NCBI RefSeq assembly: GCF_019679475.1 | Contig: NZ_JAIEZP010000001.1 | Coordinates: 1,674,001 to 1,738,000, forward strand | Reading direction: 5' to 3' | Length of the DNA: 64,000 nucleotides | Source: Hyphomonas sediminis | Lineage (GTDB): Bacteria > Pseudomonadota > Alphaproteobacteria > Caulobacterales > Hyphomonadaceae | Part shown: one piece after another, positions 7,673 through 16,771 of the stretch | Numbering within the stretch: position 1 is the first letter of the stretch | Layout: every line of letters starts with the position of its first letter | Notes under the pieces: generated by a model | Databases searched by the model: none | What the model was told of the DNA's origin: nothing | Seen by the model: the letters and a program-made list of their open reading frames with translations, nothing else | Program-made: the position numbers and the translations under genes

Positions 7673-8908
7673 TCAAGCTACCTTCCGTGCGCCAATGACG
7701 TGCCAGGCTGCCTTGCGGCCATAGTCTTCCTGTTTGGTGTCTTTGGCCGCTTCCGGGAACACTTCCGGATCAACAACGGCCGCGACGCCGCCGTGAATGA
7801 TGGAGGCACGGGAGAAACCAGCCTTTTCCATCCATGCATCAAGATCAATCTCGTGCATCTTGGTCCAGAAGGGCTCGTTGTTGTAGAACGCATCCCAATC
7901 GCGCATCGCCTGCTCAAACAGGGACATCTGATCGGTATACTGCGGCTGTTCGACATGCAGCACGATGCCGCCCGGCTTCAGCAGGCGTTTCGTCTCTGCA
8001 AAGATCTTTGGCATGGATTTGTAGCTGGTCTCATGCAGGAACATGGTCGATTGAATCCAGTCAAAGCTTTCATCCTCGAACTGGGAAAGCTCGGACACAT
8101 CGCCCTGAATGAAGGTGATATTGTCTACGCCGAGTGTTTTGGCGCGGGCGAGACCGTAGCGCAGCATTGGCGCGCCGGCGTCAACGGCGATGATCTCTGC
8201 ATCCGGGAATGCCTGTGCCAGAGGCACGACATTGTGGCCAAGGCCGCAGCCGATATCGAGAATGCGCCGGGGCTTGAGGTCTGGCAGGTTTGCCTTGACC
8301 CATTCAGCCACGGCGACGCCGCCGCCATCATTGTACCGCCCGAGCATGCCGCCCGTGGTGGCGAAGATGCCGATGTCGTAATTGGCTGCGCCGGTCACGT
8401 CGCCGGGAACCAGCTCTGTGTGATAGCTGCCGGGCATGCAGTGATGGTCGATGGCTTCTGTCGAGCGTGGCTGCTTGAAGCCGGGCTTGAGCACAAGGCG
8501 GCTATCATTCTCGGTCAGTTCGCGGACCTTGCCATTCAGGTCTTCGGCCTGACGGATGGTTACCCAGCGGCCCGCCTGCTGGCGATTTTCCATCGTGGCG
8601 CGGCGCATGGCCGACCACCATTGCCACATGGGTTCCTGCACCAGGGATTTGCGAACTTCGTGCCGGTCCTTGTAACCGCGCTTCTCTTTCTTCTCGAAGG
8701 CAGGCTTCACGCGGGCTTCAAATGCCTCGCCGATGCCGGGCATCACATTGGCAGCCAGATGGCGGTTCATGTGGGCCAAAAAGTTGAAGCGAGCCACTTC
8801 ATCGTGATTGGTTTCGGGGAAGACGCCGTGGCGCCCGACCACGCGGTAATCCGGCGGCCCATCATAGGGGCGCTTGTCCGCGTTGCTGCCTGCTTTCGTG
8901 TCAGCCAT
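7673..8908 (-). CDS. Class I SAM-dependent methyltransferase with extra N-terminal domain
   Basis: A 411-residue protein. Motif I (ILDIGCGLGHNVVPLA) starts at residue 206, followed by an acidic loop (IIAVDAGAPML) and post-motifs (FIQGDVSELS, SFDWIQSTMFLHE), typical of small-molecule methyltransferases. The first about 200 residues form a separate all-alpha region seen in proteins that fuse a helical domain to the methyltransferase; its role is unknown. It is the first gene of a two-gene operon divergent from the HapK-like gene, with operator site 4 between. O- or C-methylation of an intermediate is plausible. Confidence 0.85.
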   Translation of the reverse strand: MADTKAGSNADKRPYDGPPDYRVVGRHGVFPETNHDEVARFNFLAHMNRHLAANVMPGIGEAFEARVKPAFEKKEKRGYKDRHEVRKSLVQEPMWQWWSAMRRATMENRQQAGRWVTIRQAEDLNGKVRELTENDSRLVLKPGFKQPRSTEAIDHHCMPGSYHTELVPGDVTGAANYDIGIFATTGGMLGRYNDGGGVAVAEWVKANLPDLKPRRILDIGCGLGHNVVPLAQAFPDAEIIAVDAGAPMLRYGLARAKTLGVDNITFIQGDVSELSQFEDESFDWIQSTMFLHETSYKSMPKIFAETKRLLKPGGIVLHVEQPQYTDQMSLFEQAMRDWDAFYNNEPFWTKMHEIDLDAWMEKAGFSRASIIHGGVAAVVDPEVFPEAAKDTKQEDYGRKAAWHVIGARKVA

Positions 8909-8956
8909 TTCAGTCCTCCTGCGCTTCTAGGCCAAGTTCACAATTGACCTGCACCC

Positions 8957-8973
8957 AAAAGATATATCATTTA
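8957..8973. promoter_or_regulatory. GATATATC-type operator, site 4
   Basis: AAAAGATATATCATTTA, near-perfect inverted repeat, lies 49 bases upstream of the methyltransferase start and 32 upstream of the HapK-like start. Spacing to both genes closely matches site 2, suggesting the same promoter architecture. Confidence 0.8.
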
Positions 8974-9004
8974 GACAAAGGCACCACTAGTGGAGATTAC
9001 GGAC

Positions 9005-9319
9005 ATGGGCACTCGAATTGTCGCACTTTTCAATCTCAAACCCGGCATCTCTGTCGCAGATTACGAAAACTGGGCGAGAACCAAGGATATCCCAACCGTC
9101 AACGGACTGAAATCGGTTGATGCATTCGAGGTTTTCCGCTCGACCGGCGTGCTCGGTTCGGATGCAAAGCCGCCTTACGCTTATATCGAGATCATCGATG
9201 TCGCCGATATGGAAGGCTTTGGCGGCGAAGTCGGCACCGAGGCGATGCAGAAGATTGCCGCTGAATTCCAGGCCATGGCCGACGATCTCGTCTTCATCCT
9301 CACCGACAAGTTGGTCTGA
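9005..9319 (+). CDS. RedY/HapK-like dimeric alpha/beta-barrel protein
   Basis: A 104-residue protein from ATG 9005 (MGTRIVALFNLKPGISVADY), preceded by GGAG at 8992-8995; the GTG at 8990 would overlap this ribosome site. The pattern VALFNLKPG.....YE.W, Y-IEIIDVADMEGF and EFQAMADDLVFILTD resembles the REDY-like/HapK family, small ferredoxin-fold proteins of secondary metabolism and catabolic clusters. Reaction unknown; a cyclase or monooxygenase-like role has been suggested for relatives only. First gene of a four-gene plus-strand operon. Confidence 0.7.
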   Translation: MGTRIVALFNLKPGISVADYENWARTKDIPTVNGLKSVDAFEVFRSTGVLGSDAKPPYAYIEIIDVADMEGFGGEVGTEAMQKIAAEFQAMADDLVFILTDKLV

Positions 9320-9329
9320 GGGCGGGGCA

Positions 9330-10166
9330 ATGGGAACGCTTACAGGCAAAACAGCCGTCATCACCGGCTCCGGGCGCCGGAAGGGCCTCGGCGAGGCGAT
9401 TGCCCGCCGGCTGGCGGCTGAGGGCGCCAATATCGTCATCTCCGACGTGGGCAAGACGCGCGACGCCGCCACGGGCGAAGGCCATATCGGCACGACGGAC
9501 GAGATGGAATCGATTGCGCAGGAGCTGCGCAGGCTGGGCGTGAGTGTTTCGACCTGCGTCTGCGATGTTCGCAGCCTGGAGGAAGTGCGCGCGCTGGCAA
9601 AACATGCCGCCGACACGCACGGATCGCTCGATATCTGGGTGAACAATGCCGGCATCGGCTACATCATGAAGCCGCTGCTGGAGGTTTCCGAAGCAGACTG
9701 GCGCGCGGTGATCGATGTGAACCTGACGGGGGCATTCTTTGGCCTCAAGGCGGCAGCCGAAGCCATGATCGGGCAGGGCAAAGGCGGGCGGATCATCAAT
9801 ATCGCCAGCCAGGCGGCCAAGTCCGGCTTTCCTCATGCGCAGGCTTACACCTCTTCCAAGCACGGCCTTGTCGGCCTTGTCCGCTCTGCTGCCATCGAGC
9901 TTGGGCCGCATGGCATCACCGTCAACAATGTCTGCCCGAACCATGTGACGACCGGCCTGGGTGCGTGGCAGAACGAGTATTTCTCGAAGGTCACCGGACA
10001 TGCCTCGGTTGAGGATTACATGACCAACATGGCCAACCGCATTCCGATGCGCCGGCCAGGCCTGCCGGAAGACACGGCGAACGCCGTTGCGTGGCTCTGC
10101 ACCGATCAGGCCGCCTACATAACCGCTGAAAGCATGAACGTTTCCGGAGGGGAGGAACCCCATTGA
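9330..10166 (+). CDS. SDR-family NAD(P)-dependent oxidoreductase
   Basis: A 278-residue classical short-chain dehydrogenase: cofactor motif TGSGRRKGLG near residue 12, NNAG at about 107, and catalytic Ser/Tyr/Lys in NIASQAAKSG and YTSSK. It starts at ATG 9330, 10 bases after the HapK-like stop, with GGCGGGG before it. Interconversion of an alcohol and ketone on the pathway intermediate is the family expectation. An extended reading from 9117 overlaps the preceding gene in another frame and is rejected. Its TGA overlaps the next start. Confidence 0.88.
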   Translation: MGTLTGKTAVITGSGRRKGLGEAIARRLAAEGANIVISDVGKTRDAATGEGHIGTTDEMESIAQELRRLGVSVSTCVCDVRSLEEVRALAKHAADTHGSLDIWVNNAGIGYIMKPLLEVSEADWRAVIDVNLTGAFFGLKAAAEAMIGQGKGGRIINIASQAAKSGFPHAQAYTSSKHGLVGLVRSAAIELGPHGITVNNVCPNHVTTGLGAWQNEYFSKVTGHASVEDYMTNMANRIPMRRPGLPEDTANAVAWLCTDQAAYITAESMNVSGGEEPH

Positions 10167-11071
10167 CCAAACTACCACTTGATCCTGCGCCCGAAGGTTT
10201 TTCCTGGCCGGGCGGGGCGAAACTCGCCCTGTCTGTTGTCGTAAACGTCGAAGAGGGCGCCGAGCGCCGCATCGACGAAGGCGACAAACGCCCTGAGCCG
10301 GTCGACGAGCTGGGCGCCGTGCCGGGCAAGCCGATCCGCGTGCATGGCAACGAAACCAACTATCAGTATGGCATCAATCGCGGCGCGCCGCGGGTGATCC
10401 AGGTCCTCGACAAGGCGGGCATCAACGCCACCTGGACGGTCTGTGGCCTCGCGCTGGAGAAGGCGCCGTGGTTGGCAAAAGCCATCATGGAGCGGGGCGA
10501 TGAGCCATGTAACCACGGCTATAAGTGGGCCTTCACCGCTTTCATGGACGAGGAGGCCGAGCGCGCCTTCATCGCCAAAGGCACCGAAAGCATCGAGAAA
10601 ACCTGTGGCCGCAAGCCGGCTGGCTGGCTCTCGCGCTATCTGCATACGGATATTACGCGCCGCCTGATTCTCGAGCAGGGCTATTCCTATCATATGGACG
10701 ACTATTCGGATGATTTCCCTTATTGGGCAAAGGTTCCGATGGCGGACGGATCGGAAAAGCCGATGGTCGTGTTGCCTTATGCGATTGATTCCAACGATAT
10801 GAAGTTCTGGCTGTCGCCGAGCTTCACACCGGACATGTGGCTGGATTATGCGCGCCGGTCTTTCGACTGGCTGTATGAAGAAAGCCAGCGGGAAGGGGCG
10901 CGGATGATGAGCCTTGGCCTGCACCTGCGCATCATCGGCCGGCCGGGTCGGATCAAGGCGTTTGCCGACTTCCTGGAACATGTGAAGGGGCATCCTGATG
11001 TCTGGGTTGCAACGCGCGAGCAGATCGCGGCGCATTTCGCCAGCCAGGTTTCTTCAGACACGGCGCGATAG
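10163..11071 (+). CDS. Polysaccharide-deacetylase/PuuE-allantoinase-like hydrolase (copy 1)
   Basis: A 302-residue protein with the NodB-homology barrel. The metal-binding start reads VVVNVEEGAERR (residues 25-35), which like PuuE replaces the Asp-Asp of true deacetylases by NxEE; a His is seen in DEPCNHGYKW. Such PuuE-like members hydrolyse cyclic amides (allantoin, cyclic imides), not sugars. Translation starts at TTG 10163, overlapping the SDR stop and preceded by a strong GGAGGGGAGGA; no ATG fits. Two further members occur at 31379 and 32274. Confidence 0.82.
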   Translation: MTKLPLDPAPEGFSWPGGAKLALSVVVNVEEGAERRIDEGDKRPEPVDELGAVPGKPIRVHGNETNYQYGINRGAPRVIQVLDKAGINATWTVCGLALEKAPWLAKAIMERGDEPCNHGYKWAFTAFMDEEAERAFIAKGTESIEKTCGRKPAGWLSRYLHTDITRRLILEQGYSYHMDDYSDDFPYWAKVPMADGSEKPMVVLPYAIDSNDMKFWLSPSFTPDMWLDYARRSFDWLYEESQREGARMMSLGLHLRIIGRPGRIKAFADFLEHVKGHPDVWVATREQIAAHFASQVSSDTAR

Positions 11072-11099
11072 CGTTCAGCCGGGCAGGCAGGGGGAAAAT

Positions 11100-11735
11100 A
11101 TGAGAGCCAGCATTACCGCATCACTGGGGGCTTTGCTCCTTTCTGCCGCTTGCGCGAGCGCGCCTGTTGCAGAGCTGGAACCGGTTTCGACACCCGCGGC
11201 CGTGACCGCACCGGCGCTGCTGGGGGCGGAAAACCCCTATCCCGTGCATCCCATCAATCTGCGGCGAACAACGCTGATCGTCCGCGATCTGGATACATCG
11301 CTTCTGCTCTATCGCGACGCGCTGGGCTTTGATGTTGTTTATGATCAGGAGCTGACCTCGCCCGACCTCAAGACCCGGCATGAAACCGATGGCGTGAACC
11401 GCTCCCGCCTGGTGTTGACCCAGACCAATAGCGGCGCAATGGGGATGATCGGCCTGTGGCAGTTCCTTGATCAGACGGAGAAGGAACAGGCGGCGCCCGA
11501 TGAGGCGGACTTCACGCCGGGCGAGATGGTGCTGCTGTTCAACACAACCGATCTTGAGGGGCGATTCGTGGCCGCCTCTGCCGTGCCGGGAGTGAAGGTG
11601 ATCAGCGCGCCAGCGGAGCGGCGCTATCCTTCGCCCGCAGGCGACATCGTTGTGATGGTGTCGATGCTGGTGGATCCCGATGGTCATACGATTGAGCTCA
11701 ACCAGATGATCTCTGACCCCCGCGCTTCAGAATAG
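11100..11735 (+). CDS. Lipoprotein with VOC (glyoxalase-like) domain
   Basis: A 211-residue protein beginning MRASITASLGALLLSAACAS, a lipoprotein signal (lipobox SAAC). After a short linker, residues 55-205 form one VOC module (RRTTLIVRDLDTSLLLYRDALGF ... VSMLVDPDGHTIELNQ), with the metal-ligand pattern D-P-D-G-H-x-I-E-L. A membrane-anchored, periplasmic VOC enzyme is unusual, as most are cytosolic. Start at ATG 11100 follows GGCAGGGGG. It closes the operon that starts at 9005 and fits the idea of an extracytoplasmic stage in this pathway. Confidence 0.85.
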   Translation: MRASITASLGALLLSAACASAPVAELEPVSTPAAVTAPALLGAENPYPVHPINLRRTTLIVRDLDTSLLLYRDALGFDVVYDQELTSPDLKTRHETDGVNRSRLVLTQTNSGAMGMIGLWQFLDQTEKEQAAPDEADFTPGEMVLLFNTTDLEGRFVAASAVPGVKVISAPAERRYPSPAGDIVVMVSMLVDPDGHTIELNQMISDPRASE

Positions 11736-11791
11736 CGCAGGCATCCGGATTTCCGCGCTCCGGACATTGACACGCGCTTGCGCCGCTTTAA

Positions 11792-11805
11792 TTTGTCCGG
11801 ACAAA
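11792..11805. promoter_or_regulatory. CCGG-type operator upstream of the CitE operon
   Basis: TTTGTCCGGACAAA is a perfect 14-base palindrome, 20 bases before the chosen start of the CitE-like gene. A second partial copy (TCCGGACA, 11759-11766) lies 33 bases upstream. Matching sites occur next to the GntR gene at 17210-17923, so that regulator is the likely reader. TGT...ACA arms fit GntR-type operators in general. Confidence 0.75.
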
Positions 11806-11825
11806 GTTTGATGCGGAATTTCGAG

Positions 11826-12650
11826 ATGCCTTCAGTTTATCGCTCCTTCCTGTTTGTTCCCGGCGCCCGGCCGGACCGGTTCGCCAAGGCCGTCGCCGCA
11901 GGGGCCGACGCAGTCATCATCGACCTGGAAGATGCGGTGTTGCCCGGTGACAAGGACAAGGCCCGCGCCGATGTTCTGGCATTCGTTGCGGAATGGACGG
12001 GCAAGGGCCTCGCCGTGCGCATAAACTCGCCGCGCACCGCGCACGGCTGCGCCGACATCGCGGCCTTTGCTGCATGCGGTGTGCTTTCAAAGCTCGATTT
12101 CATCATGGTGCCGAAGGCCGAGACGGCGGTGGACCTTGAGATTGTTGCCGAAGCGCTCGGCTCGGATGTGCCGCTTGTGGCGGTGATGGAGAGCGGCCGG
12201 TCTCTGGCCAACGTGCAGGCGGTTGCCGCAAAGGCGACGGGCGGCATGCTGTTTGGTGGCGCCGATTTTTCCGCCAGCCTGGGCGCAGACCTTGCCAATT
12301 GGGACGCGATGCTGACGGCGCGCGGCCTTGTGGCGGCGGCCTGCGGCGCAGCCGGCATTCCGGCCTACGACGTGCCGTTCCTGGATGTGAAAGATCCGGC
12401 GGGGCTAGCTGAAACCACCAATAAGGCGCGCCTCATGGGCTTCTCCGGGCGCGCCTGCATCCACCCCGATCAGGTCTCCGTCGTCAACGCTGCGTTCACG
12501 CCGAGCGATGCCGACATCGCCGAAGCACAAGCCATCATCGACGCGCTCAATGCCGCTGAAGGCGGCGCTGTGCTGCACAAGGGCAAGCTGGTGGACCGCC
12601 CCGTCATTCTCGCGGCTGAGCGCGTGCTCGCCAAAGCAAAATCAGTCTAA
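11826..12650 (+). CDS. CitE/HpcH-HpaI family CoA-ester lyase or aldolase
   Basis: A 274-residue TIM-barrel protein. It shows YRSFLFVPGARPDRFAKA, the DLEDAV magnesium loop (IIDLEDAVLPGDK), a catalytic Arg in AVRINSPRT and a C-terminal helix with GRACIHPDQVSVVNAAF, the signature of CitE-like malyl-/citramalyl-CoA lyases. The ATG at 11826 is chosen; 11811 and 11778 are weaker and the latter overlaps the operator. It probably splits a beta-hydroxyacyl-CoA (malyl- or citramalyl-type), fed by the MaoC hydratase that follows. First gene of a six-gene operon. Confidence 0.87.
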   Translation: MPSVYRSFLFVPGARPDRFAKAVAAGADAVIIDLEDAVLPGDKDKARADVLAFVAEWTGKGLAVRINSPRTAHGCADIAAFAACGVLSKLDFIMVPKAETAVDLEIVAEALGSDVPLVAVMESGRSLANVQAVAAKATGGMLFGGADFSASLGADLANWDAMLTARGLVAAACGAAGIPAYDVPFLDVKDPAGLAETTNKARLMGFSGRACIHPDQVSVVNAAFTPSDADIAEAQAIIDALNAAEGGAVLHKGKLVDRPVILAAERVLAKAKSV

Positions 12651-12667
12651 GGAAGAAGGAACATTCC

Positions 12668-13189
12668 ATGGTTCAGAACTGGAAAGAAGTCGGCCCGAAG
12701 CGCTATCGTGAAACCTTTGGGCGCTATTTTGAAGACTTCAACGTTGGCGACATCTACGAACACCGCCCCGGCAAGACCGTTACCGAATACGACAACCACC
12801 TGTTCACGCTGCTGACGCTGAACACGCACCCGATGCACTTCGATGCAGAGTTCGCGAAAGCCTCCGAGTTCAAGAAAAACCTTGTCGTGAGCCCTTACAC
12901 GCTTGCCCTGCTGATCGGCATGAGCGTGACGGACACGAGCCAGAAAGCCATCGCCAATCTGGGCATGGACGAAGTGAAATTCACGGCGCCTGTTTTCGCA
13001 GGCGATACGATTTACGGTGAAAGCGAAGTGCTGGCCAAGCGCGAGAGCCAGAGCCGTCCCGGCCAGGGCATTGTCACCATCGTGACGCGCGGCTTCAATC
13101 AGGATGGCACGCAGGTCTGTACCTTCAAGCGCAACATGCTGATCCCCGGCCGTGGCAATGCGGTTGAAGACAAGGTCGGCAACTACTGA
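12668..13189 (+). CDS. MaoC-family (R)-specific enoyl-CoA hydratase-like protein
   Basis: A 173-residue single hot-dog protein: GRYFEDFNVGDIYEHRPGKTVTEYDNHLFTLLTLNTHPMHFD contains the hydratase-2 arrangement of Asp and His (D-x4-H region; N-T-H-P-M-H-F-D). Single-domain MaoC proteins of this type include mesaconyl-C1/C4-CoA and itaconyl-CoA hydratases, which pair with CitE lyases. Directly after CitE and before an acyl-CoA dehydrogenase, it most likely hydrates a branched enoyl-CoA that CitE then cleaves. RBS AAGGAAGAAGG precedes the ATG. Confidence 0.88.
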   Translation: MVQNWKEVGPKRYRETFGRYFEDFNVGDIYEHRPGKTVTEYDNHLFTLLTLNTHPMHFDAEFAKASEFKKNLVVSPYTLALLIGMSVTDTSQKAIANLGMDEVKFTAPVFAGDTIYGESEVLAKRESQSRPGQGIVTIVTRGFNQDGTQVCTFKRNMLIPGRGNAVEDKVGNY

Positions 13190-13220
13190 TCCGTCACCGG
13201 ATCAGTTCAGGAGAACGAAC

Positions 13221-14411
13221 ATGGCTGACACGACATATCTGAGTGAAGAAGACGAACGCCAGATTCTCGATTCGATCCAGAAATGGATTGAAAAGAAGGT
13301 TGCGCCTGTCGCAATGAAACTCGAGCACGACAATGAATGGCCCGCTGACCTCGTCAACGACATGACGGAGCTTGGCCTGTTCGGCGCGCTGATTCATCCC
13401 GATTATGGCGGCCTCGGCCTGTCTGCGACGACCTACTCCAAGATCGTCACCATGATTTCGGAAGAGTGGATGAGCCTGTCGGGCATCTTCAACTCTCACC
13501 TGATGATGTCGATCGTCGTGCAGAAATTCGGCACCGACAAGCAGAAGGAATACTGGCTGCCGAAGTTTGCTTCCGGCGAGCTGCGCGGCGCGCTTGGCCT
13601 GACCGAGCCGGACGCCGGCACTGACCTTCAGGGCATCCGAACCGCCGCGCGCCGGCAAGGCGACAAATACATCGTCAACGGAACGAAAACCTGGATCTCG
13701 AACGCCATCGAAGGCCACTGCGTGGCGTTGCTGGTGAAGACCGATCCGGAAGCTTCGCCCCGCTACAAGGGCATGTCGATCCTCATTACACCGAAGATCA
13801 ACCCGGAGACCCGCGAGCCGCTCAAGGGCATCAAGAATGGCCGCAAGCTGGAAAAGCTCGGCTATAAGGGCATCGATTCCGGTGAATTCATTTTCGAAGA
13901 TTATGAGTGCGACGCAGACCTCTGCCTCGTTGGCGGGGAAGAAGGCCAGGGCTTCTTCATGGCGACCGGCGGCCTCGAGATCGGCCGGATCAATGTGGCT
14001 GCCCGCTCGGTCGGCATTGCGCGCCGCGCGCTGCGGGAAAGCGTTCAGTATTCCCAGATCCGCAAGACGATGGGCAAGCCGATCTGCGAGCATCAGGCGA
14101 TCCAGTTGAAGCTCGGCGAGATGGCCGCAAAGACGCGCGCGTCCGAACTGCTCGTGCAGGATGCGGCTGCCGCTTATGACCGCGGCGAACGTGTCGATAT
14201 GGAAGCAGGCATGGCGAAATACTTCGCGTCGGAGACCGCTGTTGAGGTCGCCACCGAAGCGATGCGCATTCATGGCGGCTATGGCTATTCGAAGGAATAT
14301 GTCGTCGAGCGCCTCTACCGCGATGCGCCGCTGATGTGTATCGGCGAGGGCACGAATGAGATGCAGCGCATGATCATCGCCAAACAGCTCGTAAAGCGTA
14401 ATCCGGCCTGA
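13221..14411 (+). CDS. Acyl-CoA dehydrogenase
   Basis: A 396-residue flavoprotein with N-terminal helical domain, middle beta domain (LTEPDAGTDLQGIRTAARR, TWISNA) and C-terminal helices. The Glu of IGEGTNEMQR matches the catalytic base of the short/medium-chain class. It would introduce the alpha,beta double bond in an acyl-CoA made by the adjacent CoA transferases, giving the substrate of the MaoC hydratase. Starts at ATG 13221 after TCAGGAGA. Electron transfer flavoprotein genes are not in the window. Confidence 0.92.
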   Translation: MADTTYLSEEDERQILDSIQKWIEKKVAPVAMKLEHDNEWPADLVNDMTELGLFGALIHPDYGGLGLSATTYSKIVTMISEEWMSLSGIFNSHLMMSIVVQKFGTDKQKEYWLPKFASGELRGALGLTEPDAGTDLQGIRTAARRQGDKYIVNGTKTWISNAIEGHCVALLVKTDPEASPRYKGMSILITPKINPETREPLKGIKNGRKLEKLGYKGIDSGEFIFEDYECDADLCLVGGEEGQGFFMATGGLEIGRINVAARSVGIARRALRESVQYSQIRKTMGKPICEHQAIQLKLGEMAAKTRASELLVQDAAAAYDRGERVDMEAGMAKYFASETAVEVATEAMRIHGGYGYSKEYVVERLYRDAPLMCIGEGTNEMQRMIIAKQLVKRNPA

Positions 14412-14453
14412 TCCGCCTCGCGGCAGGACCGAACTGAAAGGTAACTCCCAACG

Positions 14454-15605
14454 ATGACCCGGCTTCTTGAAGGCATCCGCATTCTTTCCGTCGAGCAGTA
14501 TGGTGCGGGGCCTTACGGCACGCAGCTGCTCGCTGACCTGGGCGCGGAGGTCATCAAGGTGGAGGATGGCGCGCGGGGCGGCGATGTCTCGCGCGCGGTT
14601 GGGCCTTACCTGCTGGGCGAGGGGGATTCCGACTTCTTCCAGACCTTTTCGAAGGGCAAGAAGTCGATCAACATCGACCTCAAAAGCGCCGACGGCCGGG
14701 CGCTGTTCGACGCGCTGGTGAAGACCGCCGATGCGGTGGTCAACAATCTGCGCGGCGATCAGCCAGCGAAACTGGGACTGGACTTTGCCCGCCTGCAGGC
14801 CATCAATCCGAAGATCGTCTGCGCCCACCTGTCCGCTTACGGACGGGACAATTCGCGGGCTGGCTGGCCGGGCTATGACTATCTGATGCAGGCCGAAGCC
14901 GGTTTCATGCTGGCGACCGGCGAGCCGGAAGGGCCGCCGATCCGCTGCGGGCTGTCGATCATCGACTTCCATACCGGTAGCCATCTGGCGACGGCGATCC
15001 TGGCTGGCATTCTGGGCGCCCAGCGCTCGGGCGAAGGCTGCGACGTGGATGTGACGCTGTTTGACACGGCGCTGCACCAGCTTTCCTATCCGGCCACCTG
15101 GTATCTCAACCGGGGGCACGCGACGGAGCGCCTTCCGCGCGGGGCGCACCCGTCCATCGCGCCAAGCCAGCTTGTGAAAACGAAAGATGGCTGGGGCCTG
15201 TTGATGTGTCAGACACCGAAATTCTGGGATCTGTTCTGCGAGCTGGCCGATGCAGCGCATTTGAAGGCCGATCCGCGCTTCGCAACCAATCCGGCACGGC
15301 ATGAAAACCTGGCGGAGCTGACGGCGGTTGTTGACCATATCCTCAGCCAGCGGACGAGCCAGGAATGGATCGAGCATTTTGCCGGGCAGGTGCCGTTTGC
15401 GCCTGTGCTGGATATTCCGAATGCGCTGGACAATCCCTATCTGGCCGAGACCGAGATGATCGAAGTTGTGGCCCACCCCTCAAAGCCCGAGGGCCTGCGC
15501 ACGCTCGCGTCGCCATTCCGGGTCAACGGACAGCGCCCGGTCACTTCGCGCGCGCCCGAACTTGGCGAGAACAATGCCGAGTTTGCCGACGCCGTTAAAC
15601 CATGA
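14454..15605 (+). CDS. CaiB/BaiF (class III) CoA transferase, copy 1
   Basis: A 383-residue class III CoA transferase. The N-terminus LLEGIRILSVEQYGAGPYGTQLLADLGAEVIKVED is the family hallmark, and the Asp in CGLSIIDFHTGSHLA (about residue 169) is at the catalytic aspartyl-CoA position. It moves CoA between a donor thioester and a carboxylic acid, priming the acid for the dehydrogenase. The start follows GAAAGGTAAC. Its stop overlaps the start of copy 2 (ATGA), so the two may form a heteromer or act on successive acids. Confidence 0.92.
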   Translation: MTRLLEGIRILSVEQYGAGPYGTQLLADLGAEVIKVEDGARGGDVSRAVGPYLLGEGDSDFFQTFSKGKKSINIDLKSADGRALFDALVKTADAVVNNLRGDQPAKLGLDFARLQAINPKIVCAHLSAYGRDNSRAGWPGYDYLMQAEAGFMLATGEPEGPPIRCGLSIIDFHTGSHLATAILAGILGAQRSGEGCDVDVTLFDTALHQLSYPATWYLNRGHATERLPRGAHPSIAPSQLVKTKDGWGLLMCQTPKFWDLFCELADAAHLKADPRFATNPARHENLAELTAVVDHILSQRTSQEWIEHFAGQVPFAPVLDIPNALDNPYLAETEMIEVVAHPSKPEGLRTLASPFRVNGQRPVTSRAPELGENNAEFADAVKP

Positions 15606-16771
15606 AGCTTTCCGGGTACAAGGTCCTCGATCTTTCGGCCTTCCTGCCGGGACCGCACATGACCATGATGATGGCCGACCATGGCGCCGATGTTATCATG
15701 GTGGAGCCAGCCAATGGGCTTGGCGAACCGGTGCGCGAGATTGGCGAGAAGACTGTGGACGGCAATACCGTCTGGTTCCGGAATGTGGCGCGCGGCAAGC
15801 GTAGCCTGAAGCTGAATCTCAAGGACCCTGCCGGCGTGGAGCTTCTGCTGAAGCTTGCCGAAGAGGCCGACGTGTTTGTTGAGGCGTTCCGGCCCGGCGT
15901 CGTCAAACGGCTCGGCGTGGATTATGAGGCTGTTTCGAAACGCAATCCGAAGATCGTTTATTGCTCCATTTCCGCCTTCGGGCAGGAGGGGACTTACGCC
16001 ACAAAGCCGGCGCATGACCTGACCGTTCAGGCTTTGGCCGGGATTGTCGATCTTGGCCGTGGACTGACGGATGACAGGCCTGCGGCGCCGCCGATTCCGT
16101 TTGCGGATGCCGCCGCTTCTCTCATGGCGCTATCAGGTATCCTGATGGCGCTGCTGCGGCGCACGGAAACCGGCAAAGGCGACTATATCGATATGTCGAT
16201 GTATGACGCGGCCATTGCCTGGACGCCGAATGTGCTGGGGCCGACTTTTGCGGAAGATCGGGCGCCGGAGCCCAAGAAGATGCGCAGCTTTGGCGGATCG
16301 GCGATGTATTCCATCTATCCGACATCGGATGACGGGCACATCGTGCTTGGTGGTTCGGAGATTAAGTTCGCTGAGAACCTGCTGGCGGCGCTGGGGCGGC
16401 CCGATCTGCTGCAATATGCGAAGGTTCCTCCTGGCGATGGCCAGGAGCCGTTGAAGGAATTTTTCCGCGAGACATTTGCATCCGGCTCGCTGGCGAAATG
16501 GTGTGCTTTCCTCGCGCCGGTCGATTGTTGCTGGGCGCCGGTACGGAGCCTCAAGGAGGCCTTTGAAGATCCGTTCACGGCGGAGCGTGGAATGGTGTTC
16601 TCCGATGCGAATGGGTATCGTCACGTCGGTCCGCCGATCCGGTTCTCTGACGAACCGCCGCAGCCTAATCCGGCGCTGCCTGCCTATGGGCAGCACTCAG
16701 AGATCATCGCGCGCGAAGCAGGGCTGCCCGCGCAGGAGATTGCAGAACTTTTGGAGAGGGGAACCATCTGA
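15602..16771 (+). CDS. CaiB/BaiF (class III) CoA transferase, copy 2
   Basis: A 389-residue family III CoA transferase (MKLSGYKVLDLSAFLPGPHMTMMMADHGADVIMVEP). The catalytic Asp is seen in PPIPFADAAASLMAL. It is clearly diverged from copy 1, so this is not a recent duplication; the pair probably serves different acids or forms a two-subunit enzyme. It overlaps its upstream partner by 4 bases and the next gene by 1 base. Confidence 0.9.
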   Translation: MKLSGYKVLDLSAFLPGPHMTMMMADHGADVIMVEPANGLGEPVREIGEKTVDGNTVWFRNVARGKRSLKLNLKDPAGVELLLKLAEEADVFVEAFRPGVVKRLGVDYEAVSKRNPKIVYCSISAFGQEGTYATKPAHDLTVQALAGIVDLGRGLTDDRPAAPPIPFADAAASLMALSGILMALLRRTETGKGDYIDMSMYDAAIAWTPNVLGPTFAEDRAPEPKKMRSFGGSAMYSIYPTSDDGHIVLGGSEIKFAENLLAALGRPDLLQYAKVPPGDGQEPLKEFFRETFASGSLAKWCAFLAPVDCCWAPVRSLKEAFEDPFTAERGMVFSDANGYRHVGPPIRFSDEPPQPNPALPAYGQHSEIIAREAGLPAQEIAELLERGTI

